Source: Paramacrobiotus metropolitanus
Taxonomy: Eukaryota > Tardigrada > Eutardigrada > Parachela > Macrobiotidae
Assembly: GCF_019649055.1 (NCBI RefSeq)
Contig: NW_026570229.1
Location: 434,001 to 498,000, forward strand
Length of the DNA stretch: 64,000 nucleotides
Direction: 5' to 3'
In this document: piece after piece, positions 53,528 through 64,000 of the stretch
Layout of the letters: each line of letters starts with the position of its first letter
Position numbering within the stretch: the stretch's first letter is position 1
Notes under the pieces: generated by a model
The model's database searches: none
Seen by the model: only the letters and a program-made list of their open reading frames with translations
What the model was told of the DNA's origin: nothing
Made by a program: the position numbers and the translations under genes

Positions 53528-54763
53528 CTGTAGAAAATGAAAGGTTTAAGCGAAACTGCGCGCATGCAGTTACAGTATGTCAGTGGCGATAAAAGTTACT
53601 TTAACCATGATGGTCTATTTTGCTCGTATATGGGGAAGTTTTCTCATAAAACCTAATTAAAACTTTCAACATTCTCGCACCTAATAAAGATAACAAGAGG
53701 CGAAAAATAATCTCCATATCGGTGGTGCAAAACTTTAAGGGACGTGTATAAACAACCTACCATGCTGCATAATTATGATGTATCGAAGTATTTCTTTGGT
53801 TGCATAATATACGCCACTTAAAACACGCGATACACACAAAAATAAAAAGCGCATCTTTGGCGCTTTTGTTGAGTGCATCTGAAGGGGCAAATCCCGCATT
53901 CCCTGTCGGTATTTCGATTGCCTTAGCGGAAGCCAAACTCGGTGAATGCCACGGTCAACGAGTTGTTCAAGTGCTTTTGGGCGACATTGCGTGTACACAC
54001 GCTGACCCAGCGTAGCAGTTATTTATCAACCGCATCGATCGTGCAACGTTCCCTGTTGATGTATCGTAATACCGGAAATTCACAAAAAATTGTGCAGCTT
54101 CGCTGTTGCCAGTTTGCTGTATCTGTAGAACTAGAAGCGAAGACAAAGTCTAATGAATTAATTAAATAATTTTTGTTTTCTAGTAAAAGGTGGTGGAAGC
54201 AGGCGAGAATAGCCAAAAGACCACTTTTGGCCCGGGTGGTGAGAATAGCCAATTTCTACTTTTAACTGGCTGTCAGTTGTCTAAACCGCGCAGTCGAAAA
54301 TGTTTTTCGGCAGACAGACTTCAACAAAAAGGCTTTCGCGGGTAGCATCGCCTAAACAGGAAATTGGTCCCTCGTTTTCCTGCGAATTCAGCAACATGTG
54401 GGACATGAGTCACATGTTATTTGGCTTCTAACTATTCATAACTCATACACAAACGGAAACAGAGCTAGCGGTGCGACCGATAACATATTAATCAGAAAGT
54501 GCATTGCTTAACCAGGAAGTGGCTTATTTCCAAATTTCTGTTCAGTATGCGTCGAACTGCTTCAAGCGCATTAGGAATGCCAGCCGACCCGAGTCCATTA
54601 AGTTCTTCAAAGAAAACGTACTAGGAGAATGCATTCGCTCTCTGAAATGAGCGCATTACATAAAAGCGAAATAATGTGCAAACGATGCACCTCATAAAAA
54701 CTGCTCACAAGACCGTGTTTAGATAGGCAGCACTAACAGCGTTGCCTATAACTCATCCAGGTA
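53528..54763. other. No supported gene
   Basis: It may contain the missing 5' exon of the repeat-protein gene: a minus-strand piece reading MRFLFLCVSRVLSGVYYA (near 53800-53870) is signal-peptide-like but lacks a clear donor. From about 54400 the sequence is the duplicated 5' flank of LRR gene 5. Confidence 0.35.
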
Positions 54764-54786
54764 GTGACAGAACCGGCTGCTGAATC
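54764..54786 (+). promoter_or_regulatory. Array promoter 5: conserved block
   Basis: GACAGAACCGGCTGCTGAAT begins at 54765, about 194 bp before the ATG. The TATA box is degenerate (TTAATACAGAAAC). Confidence 0.65.
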
Positions 54787-54959
54787 ACACCAGTCCATGA
54801 TTGGTGGAAAACCATCATTCCGCTGTAATCCGGAAGCGCCTCTGGCTGAAGTAACGAAAATCAGTAGGGCGCCGTTAATACAGAAACAACCGAGCAGAAA
54901 TTATAATATCACGAATGAACCACGTTGGCGGTTGCACTCATAACGCAGCTCGACAGACG

Positions 54960-55472
54960 ATGCATCGGTTAAGGCAATTCCAGCATCTTTGCTGCGTGCT
55001 TTTTCTACCGGTTCTCGGTATCTCAAGCACAGTGCATGCTGTACCACAGCCAAGGAATTTGTCAAGCTCTGCCAGCTCGACCCTGTTTGAAGTACACCTG
55101 CCTCCCATATCAGCGGAAGACCAGCGGCGTAAATACGCGCGGCCGTGCAAGGCCCACGTCCTCTCCGGCTGCAGCGACCAATGGAAGTACTGCGGCTGTG
55201 ATGTACCGGCAATCAATCTCGACGCCATCGCCCCCACCGCCGACACCATCGAGATTGGCGACTGGAACGACTGGATGGAGGTGTGCCCACCCAGCTGTCT
55301 TCTCGATACGTTCACGCCGTTCCTCAAACGTCCGAACCTTACCCGGGTGGAACTGACCAATATCTGGGCGGCACCGGATGATCGTCCCTTTCCGGTCACT
55401 GGGTATTTGGGTAATTTGCAGCCGACCCTGAAAGATCTGTCGTTGTCAAGGATATTGACGCGGTGGTGGTAG
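54960..55472 (+). pseudogene. Secreted LRR array gene 5, 3'-truncated
   Basis: The ATG at 54960 gives the family signal peptide (MHRLRQFQHLCCVLFLPVL), an acidic linker, the Cys cap (LSGCSDQWKYCGCDV, PPSCLLDTFTPF) and the first LRR (NLTRVELTNIWAAPDDRPFP). After PTLKDLSLSRI at about 55455 homology ends abruptly and a stop follows. The remaining LRRs and exon 2 are absent downstream. It could still be made as a short secreted protein. Confidence 0.75.
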
Positions 55473-56403
55473 GAAGCGTCGTACATGTAGACTTTTGTAC
55501 GAGATTGGTGTTGCTTATGTTGCCGCTAATTGGTTGATAATTGCTAGCTTCTATGACTCACTAGCGCCAGACTGATCCCATGTTAATTGCGGCGTTATCT
55601 CTCTTGAATTTTGATGTGCAATTTAGTCTTGACTGGAACATCTATCGAATTGCAATTTAATAACAACATCCTGAATCTGAGATCTCTCGTGTCTTCTAGT
55701 AGCGAAAGCATTAGCGTGTACCTACCGGAAGTCACATCCCTTTTACTAACTCTGGATAATTACATCTTCCAGATAACTCTCGTGCACGTAGGAATAGGTA
55801 ACAGTTTGGTAAGTAGAACTTCGACATAAGAAAACATTTATCTTTCTTATTTTCCCACTTTGTCGATTGAGTAAGGTTAGGTCATCTAGAGCGGTAGTCG
55901 TAGTGCGACTTCCGCATAGCATGTCATGGCGCCCACCGGATTGTAACAACCCCTGGGAAACTGGTAAAGTGTTGAGTCTTGGTCGAAGTGGTAGAACCAC
56001 AGGGATCCTCAGAGGACCTTGTGAGGATACGGTTCCTAAGTGGGACTGTACTGTGGTTTTGGTTTTCCCCAGCTTCTTAGAGGAAGTTTGTGGAGGACAC
56101 GGTTCCTAAGTGAGAACCAGGTGTCTGGCACGGTTCCTAAGTGAGAACCAGGTGCCGGGAGTCTACAGGTGTAGATCTCCGATTGTCTGAGCGTACCTGG
56201 ACGCGGGTACGTTGGTCGATCTTATTTGGCGCAAGGCAGAGGAATCTGTACTTGTACGGCGTATAACGTACAGTTGTACTGGGAGTCGTAGTGCGGCTCT
56301 GGCAGTAACTGCGTTAGCCATCTGATCTAACGCTAGTGGCGTGTAGGTCAAGGTCAGTGATCTCTATCAGTAAGTATAGAGCTATTCGCTGTAAGCAGAC
56401 AGA
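55473..56403. other. No supported gene; short direct repeats
   Basis: CACGGTTCCTAAGTGAGAAC recurs at about 56098 and 56129 (31-bp spacing), with a partial copy at about 56028. The GC-rich, repeat-bearing leader before the 56.4-kb ORF resembles a retroelement leader, but I cannot define an LTR. Confidence 0.4.
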
Positions 56404-56919
56404 ATGTCTTCAGAAACAGGAAATGAGGATGGCTCAGTGAGCGTATCATCCCAGACACCTGTTGAAAGCAGAAGTACGTTGGAGGAAACTTCCAGCGGAA
56501 AGACAAGCAAGTCCCGAAGAAAGGAATGTGTATCTGCAAGTCAATTTGCAGAAATGTTGGAGAAAGCAGATTATCAGGTTCCTCCAGTAGTGCAGTTGTC
56601 TGCACCAGAATCAGGAGACCTGGGAACATTTTTCACGCGGTGGAAAATTGTTCTTCCCCGTACAGGAGAGTTAAGTCAGGAATGGGTGACTTATAATGCA
56701 GGGAAGTCGGATCGGAAGCCAGCAGGCTATGATCATTGGATGACGACGGGACGGAAAATTCCCACCAGAATTACGCATCATTTGACACTGGCAGATTATG
56801 ACCTGGAGTACGGCACAGAGTTGCTGAATATTTGGCATAAATATTTAGATGCCGAAAAACCTGGGTCAGTGAAATCAGTACTAGTGGAAAAGGAGGTCAA
56901 AAGCGATTGGAGAAATTGA
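56404..56919 (+). CDS. Orphan 171-aa ORF, unknown
   Basis: A single-exon frame beginning MSSETGNEDGSVSVSSQ, with a Ser-rich disordered start to about residue 40, a basic stretch (SGKTSKSRRKE) and a folded-looking region (FFTRWKIVLPRTGEL, YDHWMTTGRKIPTRITHH, LADYDLEYGTELLNIWHKYL). Composition and isolation would suit either a lineage-specific gene or a fragment of a mobile element. No motif is recognised. Confidence 0.4.
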   Translation: MSSETGNEDGSVSVSSQTPVESRSTLEETSSGKTSKSRRKECVSASQFAEMLEKADYQVPPVVQLSAPESGDLGTFFTRWKIVLPRTGELSQEWVTYNAGKSDRKPAGYDHWMTTGRKIPTRITHHLTLADYDLEYGTELLNIWHKYLDAEKPGSVKSVLVEKEVKSDWRN

Positions 56920-58474
56920 TTAAAAACTTGAGCGATTAAGAGTTTCACGAATGACCAAAAGTGGCTCGATTCAGAACGCAGATTCGAAGCTAATTGGTTG
57001 TTGTCGCATGTTTTTTCAACGTCTTCTTATATGCTATCAAGCCGCCTGCAGTTAGGGGCGAGCGCGCTAAGCTCCAAAATCGATTAATGAACCGAGTAAG
57101 AGCGTGACCGATTACGAGTTTTACCAAATGGTTGAACTCAGACCAGACTGCCACTATTGGCAGATTTCTAGCCACCTCCTAGGAAATTTTCTTAATCACT
57201 ACCGATTAAGAAATTTCCGATTTGCAAAATTCCCGAATTTCCTTAATCGGTCCGATTAACAAACCGGTTAAGAAGTTGTCTGATTAAGAAATTTCTTCGA
57301 GGAAATGTCTGAAACGGAATCGTAATCGCTCAGAAAAGCTTGGCGCATCTGCCTGTTACAGTTTCCATTCACTACCATTAAGGAGCTTCCAGTTAAATAA
57401 ACTGGCGAATAACTTTAATGGGCTGGTAAGACACTTTTCTGCTTCTTCTCAGCACAGTCGTAGTTCCTTTGGCAACCTCATTCCTTTTCCAAGCGATAAC
57501 CTTCAGTTCATTTTCCAAGCAATATCTTTCAGAACTCCTCGAAGCGATGAAAATGAAATCTGAACTAGCAATTTCTAGCAGAATCGTTGAACATTTATAG
57601 CGGGGATGCCGGCATCATGGTGCCATTCGATTTTCTCGGTTCTGGGTGCGAAAACACACGGTGCATCCAATGACGGTAACTACGCCACAGCGCCACCAGC
57701 TGATTAGAGCCAGGTCGAAATTAATTTAAAGCGGACCTAAACTAATTTAACATTGCATACGTATACCCAATTCCATGAGCGTGAACGGGAGTAGATGACA
57801 TTTCAACAAGAAGCACTCGATTTGAGAGGACTGTAGACATTACTGCACATCCTTCCGAAATTCTTGAATGAATTTTTGAAATATCTAAAAATTATTGTAA
57901 AATTCATTAATGTGGACACGTATTATTGCAAATAATATCAAAGGTCAACCGTGGCAAATTGGAGTTAATCTTACAGACAGGATTCACAGGAACCCTCTAC
58001 GGGTGACGCTTGCACATGTTTATTAGGGCGACTAGGCAAGGTTGGCGTATGCAGTTTCAACATGCTGATACGCGCTTCAGGGTTAAATCAACCGCTGTTG
58101 GGCTGGATGTTCAGTTTAACAGTTGCGCTACCGACTCTCCTCGTAGTGCGGTCGGCGCACAAACGAACTGAATGCTACACGGAGATATCTTGCAGACGAT
58201 CGAACAATCAGATAAGGACCAACTGCAGCCGTGGCTACTCAGTTCTTTGCAGCTGAAATACCTATACTGCAAGCGCGAAGTAATATGTTGCAAAGAGCTG
58301 TTGGAATGTGGAGAACGGCACATGTAATGCCGCACAGAAACGCATCGATAATATTCACCTGTCATTTGAGTTCAGCTTTTACGGTTTTCACAAATCCGCA
58401 GAACTTTGGCACAACTTTTAGTTAATCCTAATTTCTTTCTGGGCGGCGAAAAACGATACTTTAGAACACAGGCG
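56920..58474. other. No supported gene
   Basis: Between about 57180 and 57300 are several imperfect copies of ATTAAGAAATTTCC-type sequence in both orientations. The rest has nothing recognisable. Confidence 0.4.
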
Positions 58475-58738
58475 ATGCCGAGAAGCGTTCACAGTATTTG
58501 TTTCATACCCTTCCTCTTTCACTGGGCATGGACCATGGCGGTACCGACCACGAGCGCACCATCTACCGTTCAGCCAGATTTGAATGACGACGATTACCAG
58601 CTGCCCATGGATATCTCGTTCTGCATCGGTCAGTCCTGCCGGACGGACGATGACTGTCGACAGTATTGCCAGGATCGAATCGGAGGTGCCGGCTACTGTC
58701 GCGGATTACCGAAACGATGTTCATGTGATTCCTGCTAG
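58475..58738 (+). CDS. Defensin-like secreted peptide with eight cysteines (CS-alpha-beta type)
   Basis: An 87-aa precursor. MPRSVHSICFIPFLFHWAWT is a probable signal peptide, followed by an acidic propeptide-like stretch (QPDLNDDDYQLPMD) and a C-terminal Cys-rich domain of about 39 residues. Its cysteines are ordered C, C, then C-x3-C (DCRQYC), G-Y-C, C-x-C (RCSC) and a last C. C-x3-C, G-x-C and C-x-C are the signature of the cysteine-stabilised alpha-beta fold; the eight-cysteine version is that of drosomycin and plant defensins. It is thus likely an antimicrobial or antifungal peptide, though the fold also serves other roles. A broken paralogue lies at 24778-25036. The inner ATG at 58534 would remove the signal peptide, so I prefer 58475. 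Confidence 0.7.
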   Translation: MPRSVHSICFIPFLFHWAWTMAVPTTSAPSTVQPDLNDDDYQLPMDISFCIGQSCRTDDDCRQYCQDRIGGAGYCRGLPKRCSCDSC

Positions 58739-59535
58739 ACAATCATCTGAAAATAATTACTGTGCAAGTGGCAGTTTCAAGCTGTAACTTAATGTTGGCA
58801 GTAGGTACTGCAGTTTCTGGCACAACACAATGTTTTTGAGTCGAAAATTGGGTCGTACGGCGGATGCAGTCTAATAAATACGGCGTAGTTTGTAGTTATT
58901 CTGGTGGTTAGTTTTTGTGTTGAGCTTTGTTTTTTATCGCCACCCATATCTACCTGTGCTGTACAATGTAATGCAACGCAATCCATTCTCTAAACACCTA
59001 TACATAATAAATACTGTAATTAAAGCATATGCACATACGTTTACGTAATGTGTATTTGTACTGTGCACTCACAGCCACTTGTAGGATTCCGTTTTCACTT
59101 GTATCAGTTATATGCTACCAGTTACGCATCCATATAATATGCATATAGCACTGGCCAGCCAACGGAAATTGCTATGATACCCCTCATTGGCATAATTATT
59201 ATTAAATTATATATGGATGCGTAAATTGTAATCAGTAATGCATACAAGCAAGTAAAACCACAAATGCCCCAAGGAGTACAAGTAGTAGTGGTACACTGGT
59301 ACTCATATTGCATACACAATTTTGTACCGGTAAATGCTTGCCTGTCGGAGAATCCCAGTACCGACTGCACTTGGAACACAGCTATGCTCCAGTGTAACGA
59401 GTAGCACGTGTGCCGTTATCGATCCACTCGCCTGGTCTTAGTTGAAAGAATAACATGGATCTTGTTTTGCCAAGAGAGCCGCACAGCAAAATGAAACAAC
59501 AAGTTTCTTCGCTTGCATTTGGCCTGCATTGGCCA
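58739..59535. other. No supported gene
   Basis: AATAAA at about 59007 could end the defensin-like transcript. Nothing else is recognised. Confidence 0.4.
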
Positions 59536-59655
59536 GGGTCAAAAAGAGGGAGGAATTTTGAGAGGGAGGAATTTCTGCGTGGTCAAAAAGAGGGAGGAAT
59601 TTTTGAAGCGAGGGAGGGAGGAATTTGGAAATGGTCAAAAAGAGGGAGGAATTTT
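59536..59655 (+). repeat. Purine-rich tandem repeat (GAGGGAGGAATTTT)
   Basis: About five copies of (TCAAAAAGA)GGGAGGAATTTT with variable spacers. Strand asymmetry (purine-rich + strand) is marked. Confidence 0.75.
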
Positions 59656-59659
59656 TTCG

Positions 59660-60265
59660 AAGTTCAAATGAAGTACTTAGTGACCTCGAACCCAGGTCTC
59701 CGAAGTCGCCCCCAAGATTCTCTCATTATATACACAGTCTGAAAGGCTGAGTCGAACGGAAGTACTCGGGGACCTCGAACCCGGGTCCCCGAGGTCGCCA
59801 CCGAGATTCCCTTATCAGGAGGAATCGCTTGCCTCGCCTTCGTGCCTAATTCAAGACATGTTGAGGGTTCGATGAAACAGAGGCACCAGTGACCTTTAGG
59901 TCGCCACGTGACCTTTGGGTCGCCACCGATTTTCATAGTGATTCCTATACAGTTTGACATGCTGAATCGAACTGAAGTACTCGGGGACCTCGAACTGGGT
60001 CCCGAGGTCGTTATTACGACATGTACCACATATACACAGTTTGCTGTGCTGAGTCGAACTGAAGTGCTGAGTTCTCGGACCCGCGTCCCCCAAGTCGCCA
60101 CCACGATATACATTTTATATGCATAAATTGATGTGCTGACACGAACTGAAGTACTCGGGGACCATCGAAACCGGGTCTTGAGGTCGCCACCACGGTATAT
60201 AGCATATATGCACTGATTGCTGTTGAAGTGCTCCGGGGCCTCGGAACCGCGTCCTTCGAATCTAC
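59660..60265. repeat. Degenerate satellite with units of about 75-90 bp
   Basis: GAAGTACT or GAAGTGCT starts units near 59668, 59758, 59971, 60060, 60149 and 60224. The core continues CGGGGACCTCGAACC...GGGTCCCCGAGGTCGCCACC; most cores are self-complementary (GGGGACC and GGTCCCC). Spacing is mostly 89-90 bp. Confidence 0.75.
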
Positions 60266-61649
60266 TCTGTTCTGTTTTAACACATTTCTTGTTAGAATTG
60301 GAAATGTGTTACGTGTGCGTAATCCGTAACTGATCTATGACTGTACTATCTTCATAGCTGATCAGTGAGCATAATGTCCACTCAGTACACCTATCCCTAA
60401 TGATGATCAGACTTCTGGGTGAAGTGCTGACTAATGTATGAGTGTTAAGTTACCAACTGTGCTATATAAGCGAGTGTTGCACAGAACATCTTTGAACATC
60501 TTGTGCACATCACTGAATGAACAACTGCGGATGTGTCTGAGTTGGTTCGTTAGTACAGTTAGTACGGTAGTCAGTTATCACCTTCCTACAGACCACTATT
60601 TAATTTTCAAGATTTCTATATATTTCTGATTATTCTAAAATTGCGTTTTTTGATCTTTCTGTACATATCTCTACAATTTCTAATTAATTCTAAATTTTTT
60701 AAAGACCTATTAAATTTTAAAAACCTATTAAACAGCAAAACAACTTAACAGCTACATAGTTAACTGAGTCTTGGAACACCAGAATTTCAAGGTCCGTGCC
60801 TCAACAAATATCAAGACATCTGAACAGTTCAAAACAGATGCCAGATTACCTGAGATGTGTAGATTTAATTATCTCAAAATGCCTTAGTTCGAAGTAAGTA
60901 ATGGGCCTAATCTCGATTTACCAACAGATACTACCATCTGAAATCCAAAAGAAAGCACAGTATCTAAAGTTAAATCTAAGTAGTTACCCGAAATCCACTT
61001 CAGCACTGGTCGGGTACAATAGCCAAAACTCAGAACGAATATTATCTGAGGCATTAATTTGGTTAACGACAATTTTGCTCAAAACACGGATACATTAGTT
61101 CCAATAAATTTATCTTCCTATATATTTCGACTTTCGTATATCTGTACATCCATCTGCACAGGATGACTTACACAATGATGAAAAGCGATTCGCAACACAA
61201 CTTAACTGCCTGTGTTAAGTGCTGAATAAAACATGAGATAAATCTCAGTCGAATCGAATGAAACACAAATTTTAAAATTTTTCTGGCTGCTTAATTATTT
61301 TGTATTTTAAAAATCCGAAATTTTAAAGTAATTCATGAATTTTCAAACGGATATTATATTATTTCTATTAACCTGCCAATTACTGCCTAAAGAAAAATCA
61401 TTTTTACTGAAATTTTGTTTAAAAAATTTTTATTTACACTTTCAATTTAAATTTAAATTTGCACTTTCGAATGGATTCCTAAATTTTTCTGGTAGACTTA
61501 AAAACAATTATTTTAAAAGCACTATGCAGTCAATGTTCAAAACAGAAATTAAAATTAATTTTGTATTATTTTTTGGATTATAATTCTGCATCTGGGTTAT
61601 TCAGTAATCATTAGTAATGCAAAGAATACGTAGTAGACCTACGTACCTT
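60266..61649. other. No supported gene; AT-rich sequence
   Basis: Only short, low-complexity frames occur. No RNA gene is recognised. Confidence 0.5.
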
Positions 61650-62218
61650 GATCAGACTTGCGCCGCCTTCGAGATCTCCGCTTTCCGCCTTTCCCGCACT
61701 TACTAAAAATTTTCCGCCCCGCCCCGCCGCAACAAAAAAATTTTGCACTTCCGCCCGCCATTGCTTAATCTTCCGTTACCCCCCCCCCCGCCAAATACAT
61801 ATCATGAAATATGTGCATAAGTTTTTTCGGTGCTTTTTATGTTTCTTCCGTTTATGGCAGAAACCACATTTTTAGACGTACGTAGATGTGGTTTTGAAAA
61901 CAGTGTTCATGTTTTCTCTTCTTCAGAAATTCAATTTTCGCGCGGAGCGCGAAGCCAGCAACCGATTTCGCTGCAAAAGCGTTAGAAATTCTATAAAAAA
62001 AAACATGAATCTTTCGGTAAACGATCCTAAATTTTGTTCTATGCTTGATCTCCGTCCGCCTTGGAAATAATACCGCTCCCGCCCGCTCACACTTTTTCCT
62101 CCCCGCCCCGCCCCTCCAAACCCAAAACTTCCGCCCGCTCCCGTCCTTTAAAAAAGCTAGGAGGGGCGGGAACGGCGGAGAATTTCCCCGCTCCGCAAAA
62201 ATTCGCCCAAGTCTGATC
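61650..62218. mobile_element. 569-bp MITE-like element with GATCAGACTTG termini
   Basis: GATCAGACTTG at 61650-61660 is repeated as its reverse complement at 62208-62218. Both ends are GC-rich (CCGCC/GGCGG runs) around an AT-rich, non-coding centre. The CAG-x3-TTG-like terminus recalls hAT-type elements, but no 8-bp target duplication is visible. Confidence 0.55.
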
Positions 62219-64000
62219 CCGCTATAAGGAACGAATGCGAGACAAACACGAGGAATAAAATGAACGTTTTATTCGGGGTGTGCACAATATACCACAGATG
62301 CTGCATGCATTGAAAAATATACGAAAAATATGCGGAGTCTCTGGCTCTGCTAACAACCGAAATGCCAGCCATGCATAACGAACAGAACACACTTCTGGCC
62401 CATATCCGTGATGGCCAACGGCGTGACGACGTAATCGTCTACAGGGCAGTCGTACTCTGTGTACGAATATATACGTCGTCCCTGCAGCAAAACACTATAG
62501 TCAAATTAAATTAGAAACACGCGATGCTGGGAAGAAAGTACGATGTATGCAAAACTCCGACAACAAAACTTTGATGATGCTGTGTACTGAAGTTATACAA
62601 GGAGATGTCAGTCGTTTTTCCATAATTCTTTAAAGTAATTTAAAAACATTGTGAAAATTATAGGCCATCCGTACATTAAATTAGCGCGAACGTTTTGAAA
62701 CAAACCGGTACATCAAAAAGTCTCGTTATGAAACATTGTGTCTTGTGTCGTTGAGTTGCAATGTGTCATCCGCAGATAATGGAAATGCATTGAAGATTTG
62801 CTTTAAAAAATCACTGTTTCAAATATTTAATGCCGTCCTAGCAAGACGTCGCATTCCAACTACAATTTTAGAATCCAAACAAAGATTAAATATAAAAGAT
62901 TATATCGAATTATAATATGAATTTATGATCCAAAGCTTGCGGTAACCGTTAAGAAAATTGATTTGAAAGTACTGTTCGGATTTAACTCTACAGTAGCATT
63001 ACATAAAGCAATTTGATTAGAACATAATCAGCAGGGACAAAAACGTAGAGGTTCCAGTTAAATAAAATTCTGCATGTTAAGTATTTTAATACTTAAATAT
63101 TTAGGTATTTTAAAGTAAAATGCCAGTTTTCAATGACCTTGTTTTAATAAACAGTTTAAAATTTACGGTATTTTATTTTTCAGATCTACTCAAACACTGT
63201 AATCAGAAATTTTACGTTTACGGTTTACGTGATACAAACTGGTAGAGCTATTGAGGTAGAATTATTAAAAAATATATGTAGAAATGCGATAAATAATTTA
63301 AAAGTATTTAGAATCTTCAAAATATATGCAGAAATGTATCAAGAAATAATTAAATATATTTGAACGTATCGAAAAATACCACTAAGTATATTCAAAGATA
63401 TCTAGAAATATATTTAATATCTAAAATTTAGAAAAATGTAGAAATATTATTAAAAATATTCACAGAAATCATAGAAAATATTGAAAAAAATATTTAGAAA
63501 TATTGAGAAAAATTACCAAATAGTTAAAAGTATTTAGAAATTGTATTATATTTGCATATCACGAGATTATTGACATATCACGAAAGTCACGATACAAAGG
63601 ATGACTTAGCACCTGTCCGTTATTTCCTGTTGCTGTGGTTTAGATGTTGTGCTTCTCATTTAGTTGTTATCTTGTACTTACTAGTCGTAAAACGGTAATA
63701 CTTATAAAGCATTAGCCCGTACTTGGAGACATCCAAAAATATTGAGAAATAGTTGGAAATATTGAAAATATTTCTAAATATTGAGAAATATTTCGAATTT
63801 GTGGAGATATGCATCTGTACAGAAATATCAGAAAACTTAATTCTAAAATAATCAAAAGTATATTCATAATGTGTTAAGACATAATTACAGATAGAAGTAT
63901 ATTTATAACTATCAAAAAATATGTTGAAATATAGTTAAGGATATGTCGAAAAATGTCTAGAATATTTAAAAATATATTTAGGAATATGTAGAAATATAAT
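62219..64000. other. No supported gene; AT-rich, with degenerate ATTTAGAAATAT repeats
   Basis: From about 63250 to the window end AAATATTTAGAAATATTGA-like sequence recurs irregularly, interrupted by a normal-composition stretch at about 63570-63730. It is probably a decaying satellite. Confidence 0.6.

Noticed and set aside
56028-56160. LTR of a retroelement before the 56.4-kb ORF
   Set aside because: Only 31-bp direct repeats are seen; no second LTR, primer-binding site or polyprotein was found.

Overview
The window looks like an animal nuclear genome rich in mobile elements. It has GT-AG introns of about 60-100 bp, multi-exon genes for secreted proteins, a Polinton (Maverick) virus-like element, a DIRS retrotransposon and LINE debris. 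A tardigrade is my best guess: the protein at 25.5 kb resembles a tardigrade-specific family I remember. That is recollection, not a search result.

Region 1 (1 to about 13.5 kb, perhaps 18.8 kb) is a Polinton cut by the left window edge. On the + strand it carries an integrase C-terminus with chromodomain, a minor capsid candidate, a small basic virion protein, a major capsid candidate and a frameshifted adenain-like protease, all stop-to-start. A 318-aa protein follows on the - strand, then ten 34-bp repeats each built on a 22-bp palindrome, an unknown + strand gene, and a gene for a TATA-binding-protein (TBP) homologue. Convergent to TBP is a protein-primed-type DNA polymerase B with five short introns and two breaks. 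Upstream of the polymerase lies a multi-exon - strand gene with an acidic N-terminus. A divergent promoter holds two more perfect copies of the palindrome and a TATA box, and a proline-rich gene follows. Three further promoters or intergenic regions thus share one operator-like sequence beside an element-encoded TBP. This is the strongest candidate for an undescribed system.

Region 2 (15-23.3 kb) holds two multi-exon genes for largely disordered proteins, one with two SUMO-interaction-like patches. A second, divergent and broken Polinton polymerase is followed by a DIRS element whose reverse transcriptase has been joined by deletion to the end of its tyrosine recombinase.

Region 3 (24-37 kb) is ordinary host sequence with decay: a dead 8-cysteine defensin-like copy, a tardigrade-type orphan gene, a fibronectin-III surface protein with a duplicated dead exon, a kelch fragment, an astacin metalloprotease, two secreted leucine-rich-repeat (LRR) genes, and a LINE fragment inside a 19-bp inverted repeat.

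Region 4 (38-56 kb) is a tandem array of five secreted LRR genes with a conserved promoter block 183-203 bp before each ATG. Only the third copy looks intact, and its intron holds a 730-bp foldback element. A cysteine-containing tandem-repeat protein lies between copies 4 and 5.

Region 5 (56-64 kb) has one orphan ORF, an apparently intact defensin-like gene, tandem satellites, a MITE-like element and AT-rich sequence. Many genes are broken by single-base slips, often in short homopolymers, so assembly error must be separated from real decay.
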